This document shows positions 52,005 through 61,403 of a stretch of 64,000 bases of DNA, piece after piece. The translations under genes were made by a program, and so were the position numbers. Where the stretch lies: assembly GCF_026725475.1 (NCBI RefSeq), contig NZ_CP109965.1:682001-746000 (forward strand). Direction: 5' to 3'. The stretch comes from Catenovulum adriaticum. GTDB taxonomy: Bacteria; Pseudomonadota; Gammaproteobacteria; Enterobacterales; Alteromonadaceae. The number at the start of each line of letters is the position of its first letter. The first letter of the stretch is position 1. Below the pieces are notes generated by a model. It was not told the origin of the DNA. It saw only the letters and a list, made by a program, of their open reading frames with translations, and made no database searches.

Positions 52005-52322
52005 ATGAAACGTTTAATACTCTCAATTGCATTACTTACTAGCTTAAATTCAATTCAATTTAATGCCCTTGCAAACGAAACCTCATCGAACAGCACGGAA
52101 GTTGTCCAAACCGAAGACAAAAAAGCCAAAATCAACATAAATGACGCGACATTGGCTCAGTTAACGGCCGTTCCTGGTTTAGGTAAATCTAAGGCGCAAG
52201 CTATCATTAAATACCGTGAAATACATGGAAATATTACAGATGAAAAGCAACTTAAATCAATTAAAGGGATAGGGAAAAAAACTTTAGCCAAAATAGTTAA
52301 AAAATTTGAATTAGGTCAATAA
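52005..52322 (+). CDS. ComEA-like helix-hairpin-helix protein
   Basis: A 105-residue exported protein with a signal peptide (cleavage after LA-NE, about residue 25) and a single ComEA-type helix-hairpin-helix domain (KININDATLAQLTAVPGLGKSKAQAI, then LKSIKGIGKKTLAKIV). Such proteins bind DNA at the cell surface in natural transformation, but single-domain copies also occur in non-competent bacteria. The ATG at 52005 is 8 bp after GAAGGA, better than the ATG at 51984. It follows the metalloprotease gene by 44 bp. Known in E. coli as a YbaV-like architecture. Confidence 0.88.
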   Translation: MKRLILSIALLTSLNSIQFNALANETSSNSTEVVQTEDKKAKININDATLAQLTAVPGLGKSKAQAIIKYREIHGNITDEKQLKSIKGIGKKTLAKIVKKFELGQ

Positions 52323-52483
52323 ACTCGTTTGCGGTTTTTATAATAAACGATACAATGGACAGTGAAAATTAAAGTGGCATGGTCGTCACAAAAAAGACAC
52401 TTGCAAATTTAGCAAAACTGTTTTTAAATCAGGCTAAGTTTAAAAAATCCTTTCAGATCTCAAAATACAAGGAAGCTGAAAAA

Positions 52484-53437
52484 ATGAAATTAACGTTTAA
52501 GCACACTGCTTTATCACTAGCCCTAGCGGGTTCATTTGCATTAACTGGTTGTAACTTTATTGGCGACGGCGATGCAGTTTTTACTGATCCTACTATGACA
52601 GTCGCTTTTGATGGTGCTGCTATTAAAGGTCCTTTAGCCGGAGCAACTGTTTCTGCATATTTAAAATCAGACACTAATCGTTCAAATGACTTATTAGCTG
52701 ATCAAGACATCCAAACAGATGCAAACGGTGAATACGATTTCACTTTAGACGTGAGTGGCGATGTTGTTATTGTTGTAACTGCTGATAGTGATACAACTAT
52801 GGTATGTGATGCACCTTCAGGCTGTGGTAGTGTAGCATACGAAGATGAAGTTCAAGCGACAGATCTTACTGGTGTAAGCTTGTCATCAGTGGCATATGTA
52901 TCTTCAGGCCAATCCGTATCTTCAACGCCTGTTAATACATTAACGACATTAGCAGCTGAAATTGCAAAAGACGTTCCTAATGCAACTAAAGCACAATTAC
53001 AAAAAATTGTTTTAGATTTAGTGGGTTTAACGGAAGAAGAGCAAGATGGCATTGATATTTTCTCTTTAAAATTAGTTGACGGTACAGATGTAGCTTCGCA
53101 ATCAAACGCTGTTGTTAAAAAGCTTTCTGCTTTTAACGCTGCTTTAGCTCGTGTTGATACTAACTCAGGCGAAACAACTTTATCGAATAAACTAACGGCT
53201 ATGGCTAACTCTGTAAAAGCAGTTGCCGCTGCAAATAAAGACAATATTGCTGAATTACAAGCTTTATTAGATGAAGTTGCGTCTTATGTGAAAACTGCCC
53301 AAGAAGAAGCTCAAGAATTAGATGAAGATCTTGAATATGAAGATCCAGCTATTGAATTAGAAGATGGTGGTGAATTAACCAGCACAGGTACAGGCACTGG
53401 CACTGGTTCTGGTTCAAATTCTGGTGGTATTAACTAA
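52484..53437 (+). CDS. Hypothetical lipoprotein with an N-terminal Ig-like domain
   Basis: A 317-residue lipoprotein; the start at ATG 52484 follows AAGGAAGCTG and gives signal MKLTFKHTALSLALAGSFAL with lipobox LTGC. The first part (about 40-130) resembles a carboxypeptidase-regulatory/Cna-B fold (GPLAGATVSAYLKSD ... TDANGEYDFTLDVSGDV) with a Cys pair in MVCDAPSGCGSV. The middle is helical (QLQKIVLDLVGLTEEEQDG). The tail is acidic and then a low-complexity Gly/Thr/Ser repeat (TGTGTGTGSGSNSGG). Expression looks strong from its codon use and sharp terminator. Function not recognised. Confidence 0.75.
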   Translation: MKLTFKHTALSLALAGSFALTGCNFIGDGDAVFTDPTMTVAFDGAAIKGPLAGATVSAYLKSDTNRSNDLLADQDIQTDANGEYDFTLDVSGDVVIVVTADSDTTMVCDAPSGCGSVAYEDEVQATDLTGVSLSSVAYVSSGQSVSSTPVNTLTTLAAEIAKDVPNATKAQLQKIVLDLVGLTEEEQDGIDIFSLKLVDGTDVASQSNAVVKKLSAFNAALARVDTNSGETTLSNKLTAMANSVKAVAAANKDNIAELQALLDEVASYVKTAQEEAQELDEDLEYEDPAIELEDGGELTSTGTGTGTGSGSNSGGIN

Positions 53438-53476
53438 GATTAGTTTTTAACTAAACTTTAGTAGTTTAACAAAATC

Positions 53477-53504
53477 AAAAATCCTCGCTTTGCGGGGATT
53501 TTTT
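53477..53504 (+). terminator. Terminator of the lipoprotein gene
   Basis: AAAATCCTCGC-TTT-GCGGGGATTTTTT, a GC-rich hairpin with T-run, 40 bp after the stop. Confidence 0.9.
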
Positions 53505-53767
53505 GTATCTGGATTTTAAAAATCGACATTGCATTTCAAGCTTAGTTAACTCACCTCTATTTAACTTAAACCCAAGTCAGCTTGATTCAAGCTATTTCCA
53601 GTCACCTCAATTCACGACCGCTGCTTAAATCAAAAAATTAAACCGTATTGCCATAAAAAACAAAAAACTAAAAGGAAGGCAGTTGGCTAGTTGCAACCAC
53701 TCCACAGTTATAAGCTCAATCATCGCTTTTTATTTAAAAATCTTAGGAGAGTCGTTAACTGTCAGGC
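53505..53767. other. Intergenic stretch between two terminators
   Basis: About 260 bp between the lipoprotein terminator and the ilvC terminator. It holds a small palindrome GCTTGA-TTCAAGC near 53580 and AT-rich sequence. The only open frame is a 45-codon TTG-start frame after AAGGAAGG that runs through the ilvC terminator, which I do not believe is a gene. Confidence 0.5.
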
Positions 53768-53769
53768 AT

Positions 53770-53798
53770 AAAAAAACCCAGCGCAGGCTGGGTTTTTT
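53770..53798 (-). terminator. Terminator of ilvC
   Basis: AAAACCCAGC-CTGC-GCTGGGTTTTTT read on the minus strand, 24 bp after ilvC. The A-run on the opposite side makes it usable in both directions. Confidence 0.9.
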
Positions 53799-53821
53799 AG
53801 TTGTAATAATTAGCGACTAAT

Positions 53822-55312
53822 TTAGATAGAAGCTTTATCTACAATCGCTTTCATATCAGTCATATAGCCACGTAACTCTTGACCAACCCATTCAACCGGA
53901 TGGTTGCGGATTTCGTCATTTACGCGTACTAATAGTGCGTTATCAACTGTATTTGATTCAGGCGCAACATACTGACCAATAAAGGCTGTGTCTAAGTCTT
54001 TAACAAAATCAGTTAATAATGGCACGGCTGCGTGAGCAAATAAGTAACAACCATATTCAGCAGTATCAGAGATAACAACATTCATCTCGTATAATTTCTT
54101 ACGAGCGATGGTGTTAGCAATTAACGGCGTTTCATGTAATGACTCATAATAAGCAGACTCTTCGATGATGCCTGATTCCGTCATTGCTTCGAATGCTAAT
54201 TCAACACCGGCTTTAACCATAGCAACAAAGAAAATGTTGTTATCAAAGTATTCTTGTTCATCGATAGGTGCATCTTGAGCGGTTGATTTTTCAAATGCAG
54301 TTTCAGCTGTTTCTGAACGCCATTTTAATAAGTTAACGTCATCATTTGCCCAATCTTCCATCATGGTTTTTGAGAAGTGACCTGTGATGATGTCATCCAT
54401 ATGCTTGTAGAATAAAGGACGTAAAATATCTTTTAATTCGCCAGCTAACGCAAAACATTCAATTTTTGCAGGGTTAGACAAACGATCCATCATACCTGTG
54501 ATGCCGCCATATTTAAGCGCTTCAGTAATCGTTTCCCAACCGTATTGGATTAATTTAGAGGCATAACCAGGTTCAACACCTTCGGCAACCATTTTGTCAT
54601 ACCCTAAAATAGCACCTGTTTGTAACATACCACAAAGAATGGTTTGCTCGCCCATTAAGTCAGACTTAACTTCAGCAACAAAAGACGACTCTAAAACACC
54701 AGCACGATCGCCGCCAGTAGCTGAAGCGTAAGCTTTAGCCCACTCTAAACCATGGCCTTGCGGATCGTTTGCAGGGTGTACTGCGATTAATGTAGGTACA
54801 CCAAAACCACGCTTATATTCTTCACGTACTTCTGAACCTGGGCATTTAGGTGCACACATAATAACCGTAATATCATCACGAACTTGCATGCCTTCTTCAA
54901 CAATGTTGAAACCGTGTGAGTAAGCTAAAGTTGAACCTTGCTTCATTAATGGCATAACAGCACCCACAACAGCGGTATGCTGTTTATCAGGTGTTAAGTT
55001 ACAAACTAAATCAGCTGAAGGAATTAATTCTTCGTATGTACCAACGGTAAAACCGTTGTCTGAAGCATTTTTCCATGAAGCACGTTTTTCAGTAATGGCA
55101 GCTTCACGTAAAGCGTATGATACGTCTAAACCAGAATCGCGCATGTTTAAACCTTGGTTTAAACCTTGAGCACCACAACCAACGATAACGACTTTTTTGC
55201 CTTTTAATGCATTACAACCGTCAGCAAACTCGCTGCGTTCCATAAAGCGACAACGACCTAACTGGTCTAATTGCTCACGTAAAGTAAGCGTATTGAAATA
55301 ATTACTAGCCAT
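53822..55312 (-). CDS. ilvC: Ketol-acid reductoisomerase (class II, long form)
   Basis: Converts acetolactate or acetohydroxybutyrate to dihydroxy acids in valine, leucine and isoleucine synthesis, using NADPH. At 496 residues it is the long, duplicated-domain class II enzyme, as in E. coli. The Rossmann motif KKVVIVGCGAQGLNQGLN and the NADPH-specificity arginine/lysine region ALREAAITEKRASW are present, as are the two knotted domains with CGMLQTGAILGYD. It is divergent from its activator gene ilvY. Confidence 0.97.
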   Translation of the reverse strand: MASNYFNTLTLREQLDQLGRCRFMERSEFADGCNALKGKKVVIVGCGAQGLNQGLNMRDSGLDVSYALREAAITEKRASWKNASDNGFTVGTYEELIPSADLVCNLTPDKQHTAVVGAVMPLMKQGSTLAYSHGFNIVEEGMQVRDDITVIMCAPKCPGSEVREEYKRGFGVPTLIAVHPANDPQGHGLEWAKAYASATGGDRAGVLESSFVAEVKSDLMGEQTILCGMLQTGAILGYDKMVAEGVEPGYASKLIQYGWETITEALKYGGITGMMDRLSNPAKIECFALAGELKDILRPLFYKHMDDIITGHFSKTMMEDWANDDVNLLKWRSETAETAFEKSTAQDAPIDEQEYFDNNIFFVAMVKAGVELAFEAMTESGIIEESAYYESLHETPLIANTIARKKLYEMNVVISDTAEYGCYLFAHAAVPLLTDFVKDLDTAFIGQYVAPESNTVDNALLVRVNDEIRNHPVEWVGQELRGYMTDMKAIVDKASI

Positions 55313-55396
55313 GATTAATCCTTAGCTGATTGATATAAAAGAAAATTGTTTCGGTATATTCATAGACTTGCTTTCGCATAAAATAGTCTAAACCAA

Positions 55397-55416
55397 GTCA
55401 GTGACAGTTTACTGAC
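55397..55416. promoter_or_regulatory. Candidate IlvY operator
   Basis: Inverted repeat GTCAGT-GACAGTTT-ACTGAC upstream of ilvC, in the divergent ilvC/ilvY region. LysR-type regulators bind such dyads near the promoter of the gene they activate. The match is to a general pattern; no IlvY consensus was compared. Confidence 0.4.
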
Positions 55417-55466
55417 AAGCCGAATGGCGCATACTTTACCGCATTACAAATGTTGCTTAAAGTGAT

Positions 55467-55515
55467 ATATTTAAAAAACAGTATTTCAGTTTGTGAAATA
55501 CTGTTTTTTAAATAT
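55467..55515. repeat. Perfect 22-bp inverted repeat between ilvC and ilvY
   Basis: Arms 55467-55488 and 55494-55515 are exact reverse complements (ATATTTAAAAAACAG... and its mirror) around the 5-nt loop GTTTG. It lies 67 bp before ilvY. It could be a rho-independent terminator (T6 in the right arm), an operator, or a leader hairpin for ilvY. Confidence 0.85.
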
Positions 55516-55582
55516 GCGACTGATAAAAGCTTGATTTAAGTTAATCAGCAAACCACTAAACTTTGGTCAAAACGGGTGCCTC

Positions 55583-56470
55583 TTGGAATTAAAATCACTA
55601 CGTTGTTTTATTCATTTAACTGAAACTTTGCACTTTGCGCGAACCGCAGAGGCAATGCATACCAGCGCACCAACATTAAGCCGAATGATTAAAAAGTTAG
55701 AAGATGAAACGGGTTGTGTATTACTTGAACGTGATAATCGCAGCGTGGTGTTAACAGAGGCCGGTATTCAATTTTTAGCCTTCGCACGGCAAACGCTTGA
55801 TGCTTGGCACGGGTTTAAACAACAAACTCAAACTTCGGGTAAAGAGCTAAAAGGCCAGCTTAAAGTATTTTGCTCAGTGACTGCCTGCTATTCACATATC
55901 CCGCCTATTTTAACGCGGCTAAGCCAAGCTTACCCAAAAATTGAGATTTTGTTAGAAACAGGGGCGGCCTCTTTGGCTATGCGTAAAATAGAAGAGGGTT
56001 CAGTTGATATTGCGTTATCGGCACGACCCGAACATTTAGCCAATAATATGGCATTTCATACCATAGATAATATTCCCTTTTCATTAATAGGCCCTAATTT
56101 TGATTGCGACACCTCAAATAAAATAAAACAAACAGATACTGACTGGCAAAGTATTCCATTTATTATGGCGGATGCCGGTTTAACACGAAGCCGAAGTGAT
56201 AAATGGTTTCGCTCGCATCATCTAAAACCTAATATTTATGCCACGGTCACAGGTCACGAAGCGATTGTTTCTATGGTGGCTTTGGGTTGCGGAATAGGGC
56301 TTGCGCCTGATATTGTGATTGAAAACAGTCCCGTTCGTGAAAAGGTCAAAAAACTAGAAGCCGGTACCGATATAGAGCCCTTTGAATTAGGGGTGTGCTG
56401 TTTACAAAAACACCTAGTAGAACCTTTAGTCAACGCATTTTGGCAAGAAGCTGTCATCGAAAATACTTAA
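55583..56470 (+). CDS. ilvY: HTH-type transcriptional activator IlvY
   Basis: LysR-family regulator that activates ilvC with acetolactate or acetohydroxybutyrate as inducer in E. coli. The 295-residue protein has the N-terminal winged helix-turn-helix (FARTAEAMHTSAPTLSRMIKKLEDETG) and a ligand-binding domain with IlvY-type motifs (FCSVTACYSHIPPILTRL; VPFIMAD-like SIPFIMADAG; ATVTGHEAIVSMVALGCGIGLAPDIVIENSP). Start TTG, preceded by GGGTGCC. Divergent orientation to ilvC is the family rule. Confidence 0.96.
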   Translation: MELKSLRCFIHLTETLHFARTAEAMHTSAPTLSRMIKKLEDETGCVLLERDNRSVVLTEAGIQFLAFARQTLDAWHGFKQQTQTSGKELKGQLKVFCSVTACYSHIPPILTRLSQAYPKIEILLETGAASLAMRKIEEGSVDIALSARPEHLANNMAFHTIDNIPFSLIGPNFDCDTSNKIKQTDTDWQSIPFIMADAGLTRSRSDKWFRSHHLKPNIYATVTGHEAIVSMVALGCGIGLAPDIVIENSPVREKVKKLEAGTDIEPFELGVCCLQKHLVEPLVNAFWQEAVIENT

Positions 56471-56522
56471 CCGTTTTGAGTATATGTCGCAAATTGAAAG
56501 TTATAAAGTTAATAAGGTTAGT

Positions 56523-57956
56523 ATGCAATTTAATAATCGTTATGCCAAGCAAATGGCAGGTCATTACGCTGAACAACCACCTATGGGGTTAAGCCAGCCA
56601 CAGCTAGTTTGTTATAATGATGAGCTGGCCAATTTTTTAGGCTTAGATAATCAGCTCATTAGTAAAGATGATTTTTTACAAGTGTTTAGTGGCAATAAGT
56701 TGATAGAGGGTATGCAGCCGCTTGCTCAAAAATATACAGGACACCAGTTTGGTCAATACAATCCTTTGCTAGGAGATGGCCGCGGATTATTATTAGGCGA
56801 AGCGATAGCCAGTGACGGGTTAACTTGGGATTTGCATTTAAAAGGCGCAGGCCCAACACCTTATTCCAGAGGTGCTGATGGGCGAGCCGTTTTACGCTCA
56901 TCTATTCGTGAATTTTTAGCCAGCGAAGCAATGTATCATTTAGGTATTCCAACCAGTCGGGCTCTCGCCTTAACGGTGGGTGATAACCCGGTTTATCGCG
57001 AAACCCAAGAGCAAGCTGCTATGTTAACCCGCGTGTGTCGCTCGCATATTCGTTTTGGTCATTTCGAATATTTATTTCATACCAAACAAGGTGACGCGTT
57101 AAAGCAGTTGGTTGATTTTACAATTGAACAGTATTTTCCAGGTTGCTTAAACGCAGACAAACCTATATTGGCATTTTTTGAGCAAGTGATTAAGGATACG
57201 GCCAACTTGATAGCAAAATGGCAATCGGTTGGATTTTGTCATGGTGTGATGAACTCAGATAATATGTCTATTTTAGGGTTAACGTTTGATTATGGTCCTT
57301 ATGCTTTTTTAGATGCTTATCAAGAAGATTTTATTTGTAATCATTCTGACCACACAGGCCGTTATGCATTTAATCGCCAGCCGAGTATCGCTTTATGGAA
57401 TTTAAACTGTTTAGCTCATGCATTATCAGAGCTGTTATCTATCGACGAGTTACGCGCTGCTTTACAGCAATACGAACCTCAATTTATAAAATATTATAGC
57501 CAAAACATGCAGGCAAAATTGGGATTAACACAATTTGAATCGTCAGATAAAACTTTATTAGGCCAACTGCTAGATTTAATGCAAGTAGAACAACTAGATT
57601 TTACCAATACCTTTAGATTATTATCAGAGTCGCCAGAGCAAGAAAAACTATTGGCTTGGTTTGGTGCCACAGAACAAAGCACTGAGTGGGTTAATGCGTA
57701 TCTACACAGAGTTACTCAACAAGATTTACCACAAGCTGAACGTTTAACTCAAATGCAGCAAGTTAACCCCAAATACGTATTGCGAAATTATTTAGCGCAA
57801 AATGTGATTGAAGCCGCCGAAAAAGGCGACTTTACGCCAGTTAATGAGTTATACCAAGTATTAAAACAACCATTTATCAGCCAAAGCGGCAAAGCAGATT
57901 ACGCACAAACCCCGCCACAATGGGCTAAAGAGTTAGCAATATCATGCAGCAGTTAA
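56523..57956 (+). CDS. selO: Protein adenylyltransferase SelO (YdiU)
   Basis: A pseudokinase-fold enzyme that transfers AMP to Ser, Thr or Tyr on proteins, linked to redox stress. I prefer ATG 56523, after AAGGTTAGT, giving 477 residues and the family start QFNNRYAKQMAGHY; the ATG at 56484 would add 13 residues. Motifs are LGDGRGLLLGE, LKGAGPTPYSRGADGRAVLRSSIREFL, FCHGVMNSDNMSILG and DYGPYAFLD. It ends in ISCSS, where animal homologues carry selenocysteine. It overlaps the next gene by 13 nt. Confidence 0.95.
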   Translation: MQFNNRYAKQMAGHYAEQPPMGLSQPQLVCYNDELANFLGLDNQLISKDDFLQVFSGNKLIEGMQPLAQKYTGHQFGQYNPLLGDGRGLLLGEAIASDGLTWDLHLKGAGPTPYSRGADGRAVLRSSIREFLASEAMYHLGIPTSRALALTVGDNPVYRETQEQAAMLTRVCRSHIRFGHFEYLFHTKQGDALKQLVDFTIEQYFPGCLNADKPILAFFEQVIKDTANLIAKWQSVGFCHGVMNSDNMSILGLTFDYGPYAFLDAYQEDFICNHSDHTGRYAFNRQPSIALWNLNCLAHALSELLSIDELRAALQQYEPQFIKYYSQNMQAKLGLTQFESSDKTLLGQLLDLMQVEQLDFTNTFRLLSESPEQEKLLAWFGATEQSTEWVNAYLHRVTQQDLPQAERLTQMQQVNPKYVLRNYLAQNVIEAAEKGDFTPVNELYQVLKQPFISQSGKADYAQTPPQWAKELAISCSS

Positions 57957-58381
57957 TCCAACTAGACTTTTCACCCGTTGCGCCAGCTCAGTTTCAGCTG
58001 GCGCAATTAATCGCAACTCAGGACACACCCAATGCCGTTATTTGTCACTTTACGCATTGGCCGCAGTGGAGCCAGTGTCAGCAGGCTTTAGAGCAATGGT
58101 TGATTGAATCTGGATTTAAAATACAGGAAGTAATTTTAGGTGCAGATCGCATTACTTGGCGGGTTTGCTTGTTGCAAGAAGACTTTTATTTTCATTTTGA
58201 AGATTTATCTGAATCTACTTGGTTTGAAAGTGATTGCTTTGATTCAGATGACTTTGAAATAGATCCGTTACAAGCAGGCCAGCTAAAAGCTATGAATGTT
58301 AAATTAAGTGAAAAAAAGGTTAACGCTTTATCAGTTTTTAGCGTGTGGTTACTAGATTATTTTAACCAAAAGCAGGTATAG
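57944..58381 (+). CDS. Conserved hypothetical protein downstream of selO
   Basis: A 145-residue soluble acidic protein with no signal peptide. Seen: many Trp, Cys, Phe and Gln residues (CHFTHWPQWSQCQQALEQWL), an acidic patch (FYFHFEDLSESTWFESDCFDSDDFEID) and a hydrophobic helix near the end. It may belong to DUF3630, but I am not certain. Its start lies inside the end of selO (13-nt overlap), which implies translational coupling. Confidence 0.7.
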   Translation: MQQLIQLDFSPVAPAQFQLAQLIATQDTPNAVICHFTHWPQWSQCQQALEQWLIESGFKIQEVILGADRITWRVCLLQEDFYFHFEDLSESTWFESDCFDSDDFEIDPLQAGQLKAMNVKLSEKKVNALSVFSVWLLDYFNQKQV

Positions 58382-58424
58382 TAAATGACTAAACATAAGC
58401 TTGAGCGGTTAGGCTACTATAAAA

Positions 58425-61403
58425 ATGGTAAATAAAATAAACAGCGGTGTGCTTATATTTTTATGGATGATATTTATTGGGCTTATTCACCCAATAAAAA
58501 CAGCCGTAGCGGCAACTAATCCTGCTGAAAAACCATTTATTCATAAACACAACTCAGTAGTTGACCTAAATAACGTATTGAACGGCGCTCAAAACTCGCT
58601 AACCTTGGGTACTTATATTCAATATACAGAAGCTAAAAATCCGCTCACTATTGAACAATTAGTAAATGGCGATTTAAATCTTAATTGGCAAAATACCGAG
58701 CGTTCAACCCTAGCGCTACCTAGAACACCAAACCCTTATTGGCTTAATTTTACGTTGCTTAATTCACAAAAGCAGTCAACACAAGTTTATTTATATTTAG
58801 ATTATGCGTTGCTTGAACAAATCGAGGTTTACCAATATAACTCAGCCACTAAAGCACTCACTACAATAGCCACTAGTGGCGTGAATCAAGCTTATTATCA
58901 ACGTAGCTTTGTCCATCGAGCCTTTGTTTTTCCCTTAAACATAAGTGCTAATACTCAAGCGCAAATTTTTATAAAAATGAAAAGCGAAAGCTTTTTTTTA
59001 TTACCGCTGCGTTTATATACCCAACAAGGTTTTATTGAAAAAGAGCAGCAATTTAATTTAGCTTTTGGTATCGCGCTGGGCATTTTAGCGGTCATTATCG
59101 CGCTGTCTGTTTTTGTGGCCGTAACTTACCAACAAACCAGTTTTATTTATTATGCCTGTTACAGTGTTAGCTTTTTTGTTTTTTATAGCGCGCTAAAAGG
59201 ATTTGCGCTGGAATATTTGTGGCCTGATCAAGCTTATTTAAGTCAACCCATTAGCTTTTTTGCCTTAATTGTTGGCTTAGGTTTTCTTAATTTATTTAGC
59301 ATTAGCTTTTTAGGGTTAAAAAATAGGGCCTACTGGCTTTATACCACGTTATTTGCTGTCTCATGTGGGTGTTTTGTTTTCAGTTTTGTAAGCTTGTTTT
59401 TACCGCATTATTATCGAATATCACTGGCGATCAGTATATTTATGCTCAGCTGTATTTTAATGCTCATTGCGGGGCTAATCAGTGTAAATAAAATGATGGC
59501 GAGTAAAGGCTATTTATTCTGCTTTGGGCTTATGAATGGCGCTGCGTGTTTATTTGTGGTTAGTCGATTTGGTTGGGTTAACTATAGTTTGATGACCGAA
59601 TATAGTTTAATTGGCTCACAATTTTTAGCATTTTTTGTGTTATTTACTGTGTTAACAGAACGCATTAAACAATCACGAAGAGAAACACTTTCCGCTCAAC
59701 TTGATGCAATGCATCATTATCAGCAGTTTTATAATATTTATCAATATGCAGTTGAAGGGCACTTTACCACTACTGTAGATGGTAAAATTTTGCACGCAAA
59801 CAAAGCATTCTGTGAATTAATAGGTTATTCAAGCTTGCAAGATTTATTAGCTCAGCATACCAGCATAACTGATTTTTATGTTGATTTAGCCGTGCGAAAA
59901 AATCTAGTTGAAAACGCCCAAGATAAAGGGAGCGTTTTGCATTTTGAAGCCCAGTGGCAAACAAAAGATAAACAAACAATTTGGGTTTCATTGTGCTTAA
60001 GGTACCAAAATGATGCGGATGAAGGCGGTATTTTAATAGGTTCAGCAATAGACATTAGTTCTAAAAAGAAAGCAGATGCGCGGCTTGAATTTATTGCTAA
60101 GCATGATTCGCTTACAGGGCTATTAAATCGTCTTGCTTTTGAAAATTTGGTTACCGAAGTGATAAAGCGCAGCCAAACTAAACAAATATTACATACCTTA
60201 CTTTACATGGACTTAGACCAATTTAAGTTAGTCAATGACACGTGTGGACATAAAGCGGGTGACGCCATGCTTAAACAGCTCACGAGTGAACTAAAAATGG
60301 TACTGGATAAAAAAGGTCAAATTGCTCGTTTAGGCGGCGACGAATTTGGTGTATTAATTCCAAATAAAATTGATGAACAAGCCCTGCTTATTGCCAACGA
60401 TCTAAAACAAGCGGTACAAGATTTTAGGTTTTTATGGGGGGAACAAGTATTTACATTGGGCGTTAGCATAGGAATGATGACCCTAGGTAAAAGTATAGAT
60501 AATTTTGAAGATGCACTCAGTATTGCAGACACCGCCTGTTATGCCGCAAAAGATAAAGGGCGTAACCGCATTCACGCATATTCGCTTACAGATAAAGATG
60601 TAAACAACCGCCATGACGAAATGCATCAAGTTGGCGAAATCAAACAAGCACTAGAACAAAACCGCTTTTGTTTATACGCACAAACTATTTTATCAATTCA
60701 AACAAGGGCTAAATTAAAACACTACGAAGTATTATTAAGAATGATAGATAAAAACGGTCAAATTGTCCCGCCAGGGCTGTTTTTACCCGCAGCCGAGCGC
60801 TATGGTTTAATGCCTAAAATTGATCGCTGGGTGATTAATCATTATTTTAAATGGCTCAATGAGCACCCTGAGCAACTTGAACAACTTGGGCAATGCGCCA
60901 TTAACTTATCAGGTCCTTCATTAGCTGATGAAGACATGCAAACCTTTATATTAGACTGTTTTGAACGTTATCAAATTCCATTTAATAAAGTATGTTTTGA
61001 AATTACAGAATCTATGGCGATTCAACAATTAGATGAAACACTTGAGTTTATTGCAGTATTTAAAAAGCTAGGATGTATTTTTGCATTGGATGATTTTGGC
61101 AGTGGTTTTTCATCTTACGGGTATCTTAAAAACTTACCAGTTAATAACGTAAAAATTGATGGAGGATTTGTCAAAGACATGCTTCAAGATCCTATTGACA
61201 AAGCCATGGTAACGTCTATCAACGAAGTTGCGAAAGCAATAGGGATGGGCACAGTAGCCGAATATGTTGAATCAAAAGATATTTTAATTGAGCTACAAAA
61301 TATTGGCGTTAATTACGCGCAAGGTTATGCTATTGCAAAACCTAAACCTTTATCTGCTATGCTCACTAAAAATAAAAAGTTGGAAACCGTTGAAAGCACT
61401 TAA
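58425..61403 (+). CDS. 7TM-DISM sensor with PAS, GGDEF and EAL domains
   Basis: A 992-residue membrane protein for cyclic di-GMP turnover. Order: signal peptide/first helix, a periplasmic 7TMR-DISMED2 beta domain (about 45-195), seven membrane helices (about 205-415), PAS (about 430-550), GGDEF (about 560-725, RLGGDEFGVLIP at 634-645) and EAL (about 735-980). The GGDEF core is intact. In EAL the first motif is EVLLRM (EVL instead of EAL), but ENITESMAI, DDFGSGFSSYGYL and VKIDGGFVK are kept, so phosphodiesterase activity is plausible. It follows the selO pair by 43 bp and overlaps the nuclease gene by 14 nt. Confidence 0.92.
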   Translation: MVNKINSGVLIFLWMIFIGLIHPIKTAVAATNPAEKPFIHKHNSVVDLNNVLNGAQNSLTLGTYIQYTEAKNPLTIEQLVNGDLNLNWQNTERSTLALPRTPNPYWLNFTLLNSQKQSTQVYLYLDYALLEQIEVYQYNSATKALTTIATSGVNQAYYQRSFVHRAFVFPLNISANTQAQIFIKMKSESFFLLPLRLYTQQGFIEKEQQFNLAFGIALGILAVIIALSVFVAVTYQQTSFIYYACYSVSFFVFYSALKGFALEYLWPDQAYLSQPISFFALIVGLGFLNLFSISFLGLKNRAYWLYTTLFAVSCGCFVFSFVSLFLPHYYRISLAISIFMLSCILMLIAGLISVNKMMASKGYLFCFGLMNGAACLFVVSRFGWVNYSLMTEYSLIGSQFLAFFVLFTVLTERIKQSRRETLSAQLDAMHHYQQFYNIYQYAVEGHFTTTVDGKILHANKAFCELIGYSSLQDLLAQHTSITDFYVDLAVRKNLVENAQDKGSVLHFEAQWQTKDKQTIWVSLCLRYQNDADEGGILIGSAIDISSKKKADARLEFIAKHDSLTGLLNRLAFENLVTEVIKRSQTKQILHTLLYMDLDQFKLVNDTCGHKAGDAMLKQLTSELKMVLDKKGQIARLGGDEFGVLIPNKIDEQALLIANDLKQAVQDFRFLWGEQVFTLGVSIGMMTLGKSIDNFEDALSIADTACYAAKDKGRNRIHAYSLTDKDVNNRHDEMHQVGEIKQALEQNRFCLYAQTILSIQTRAKLKHYEVLLRMIDKNGQIVPPGLFLPAAERYGLMPKIDRWVINHYFKWLNEHPEQLEQLGQCAINLSGPSLADEDMQTFILDCFERYQIPFNKVCFEITESMAIQQLDETLEFIAVFKKLGCIFALDDFGSGFSSYGYLKNLPVNNVKIDGGFVKDMLQDPIDKAMVTSINEVAKAIGMGTVAEYVESKDILIELQNIGVNYAQGYAIAKPKPLSAMLTKNKKLETVEST

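Noticed and set aside
53683..53820. 45-codon TTG-start frame after a strong AAGGAAGG
   Set aside because: It crosses the ilvC terminator hairpin and has no recognisable protein features; the purine-rich stretch is likely chance.
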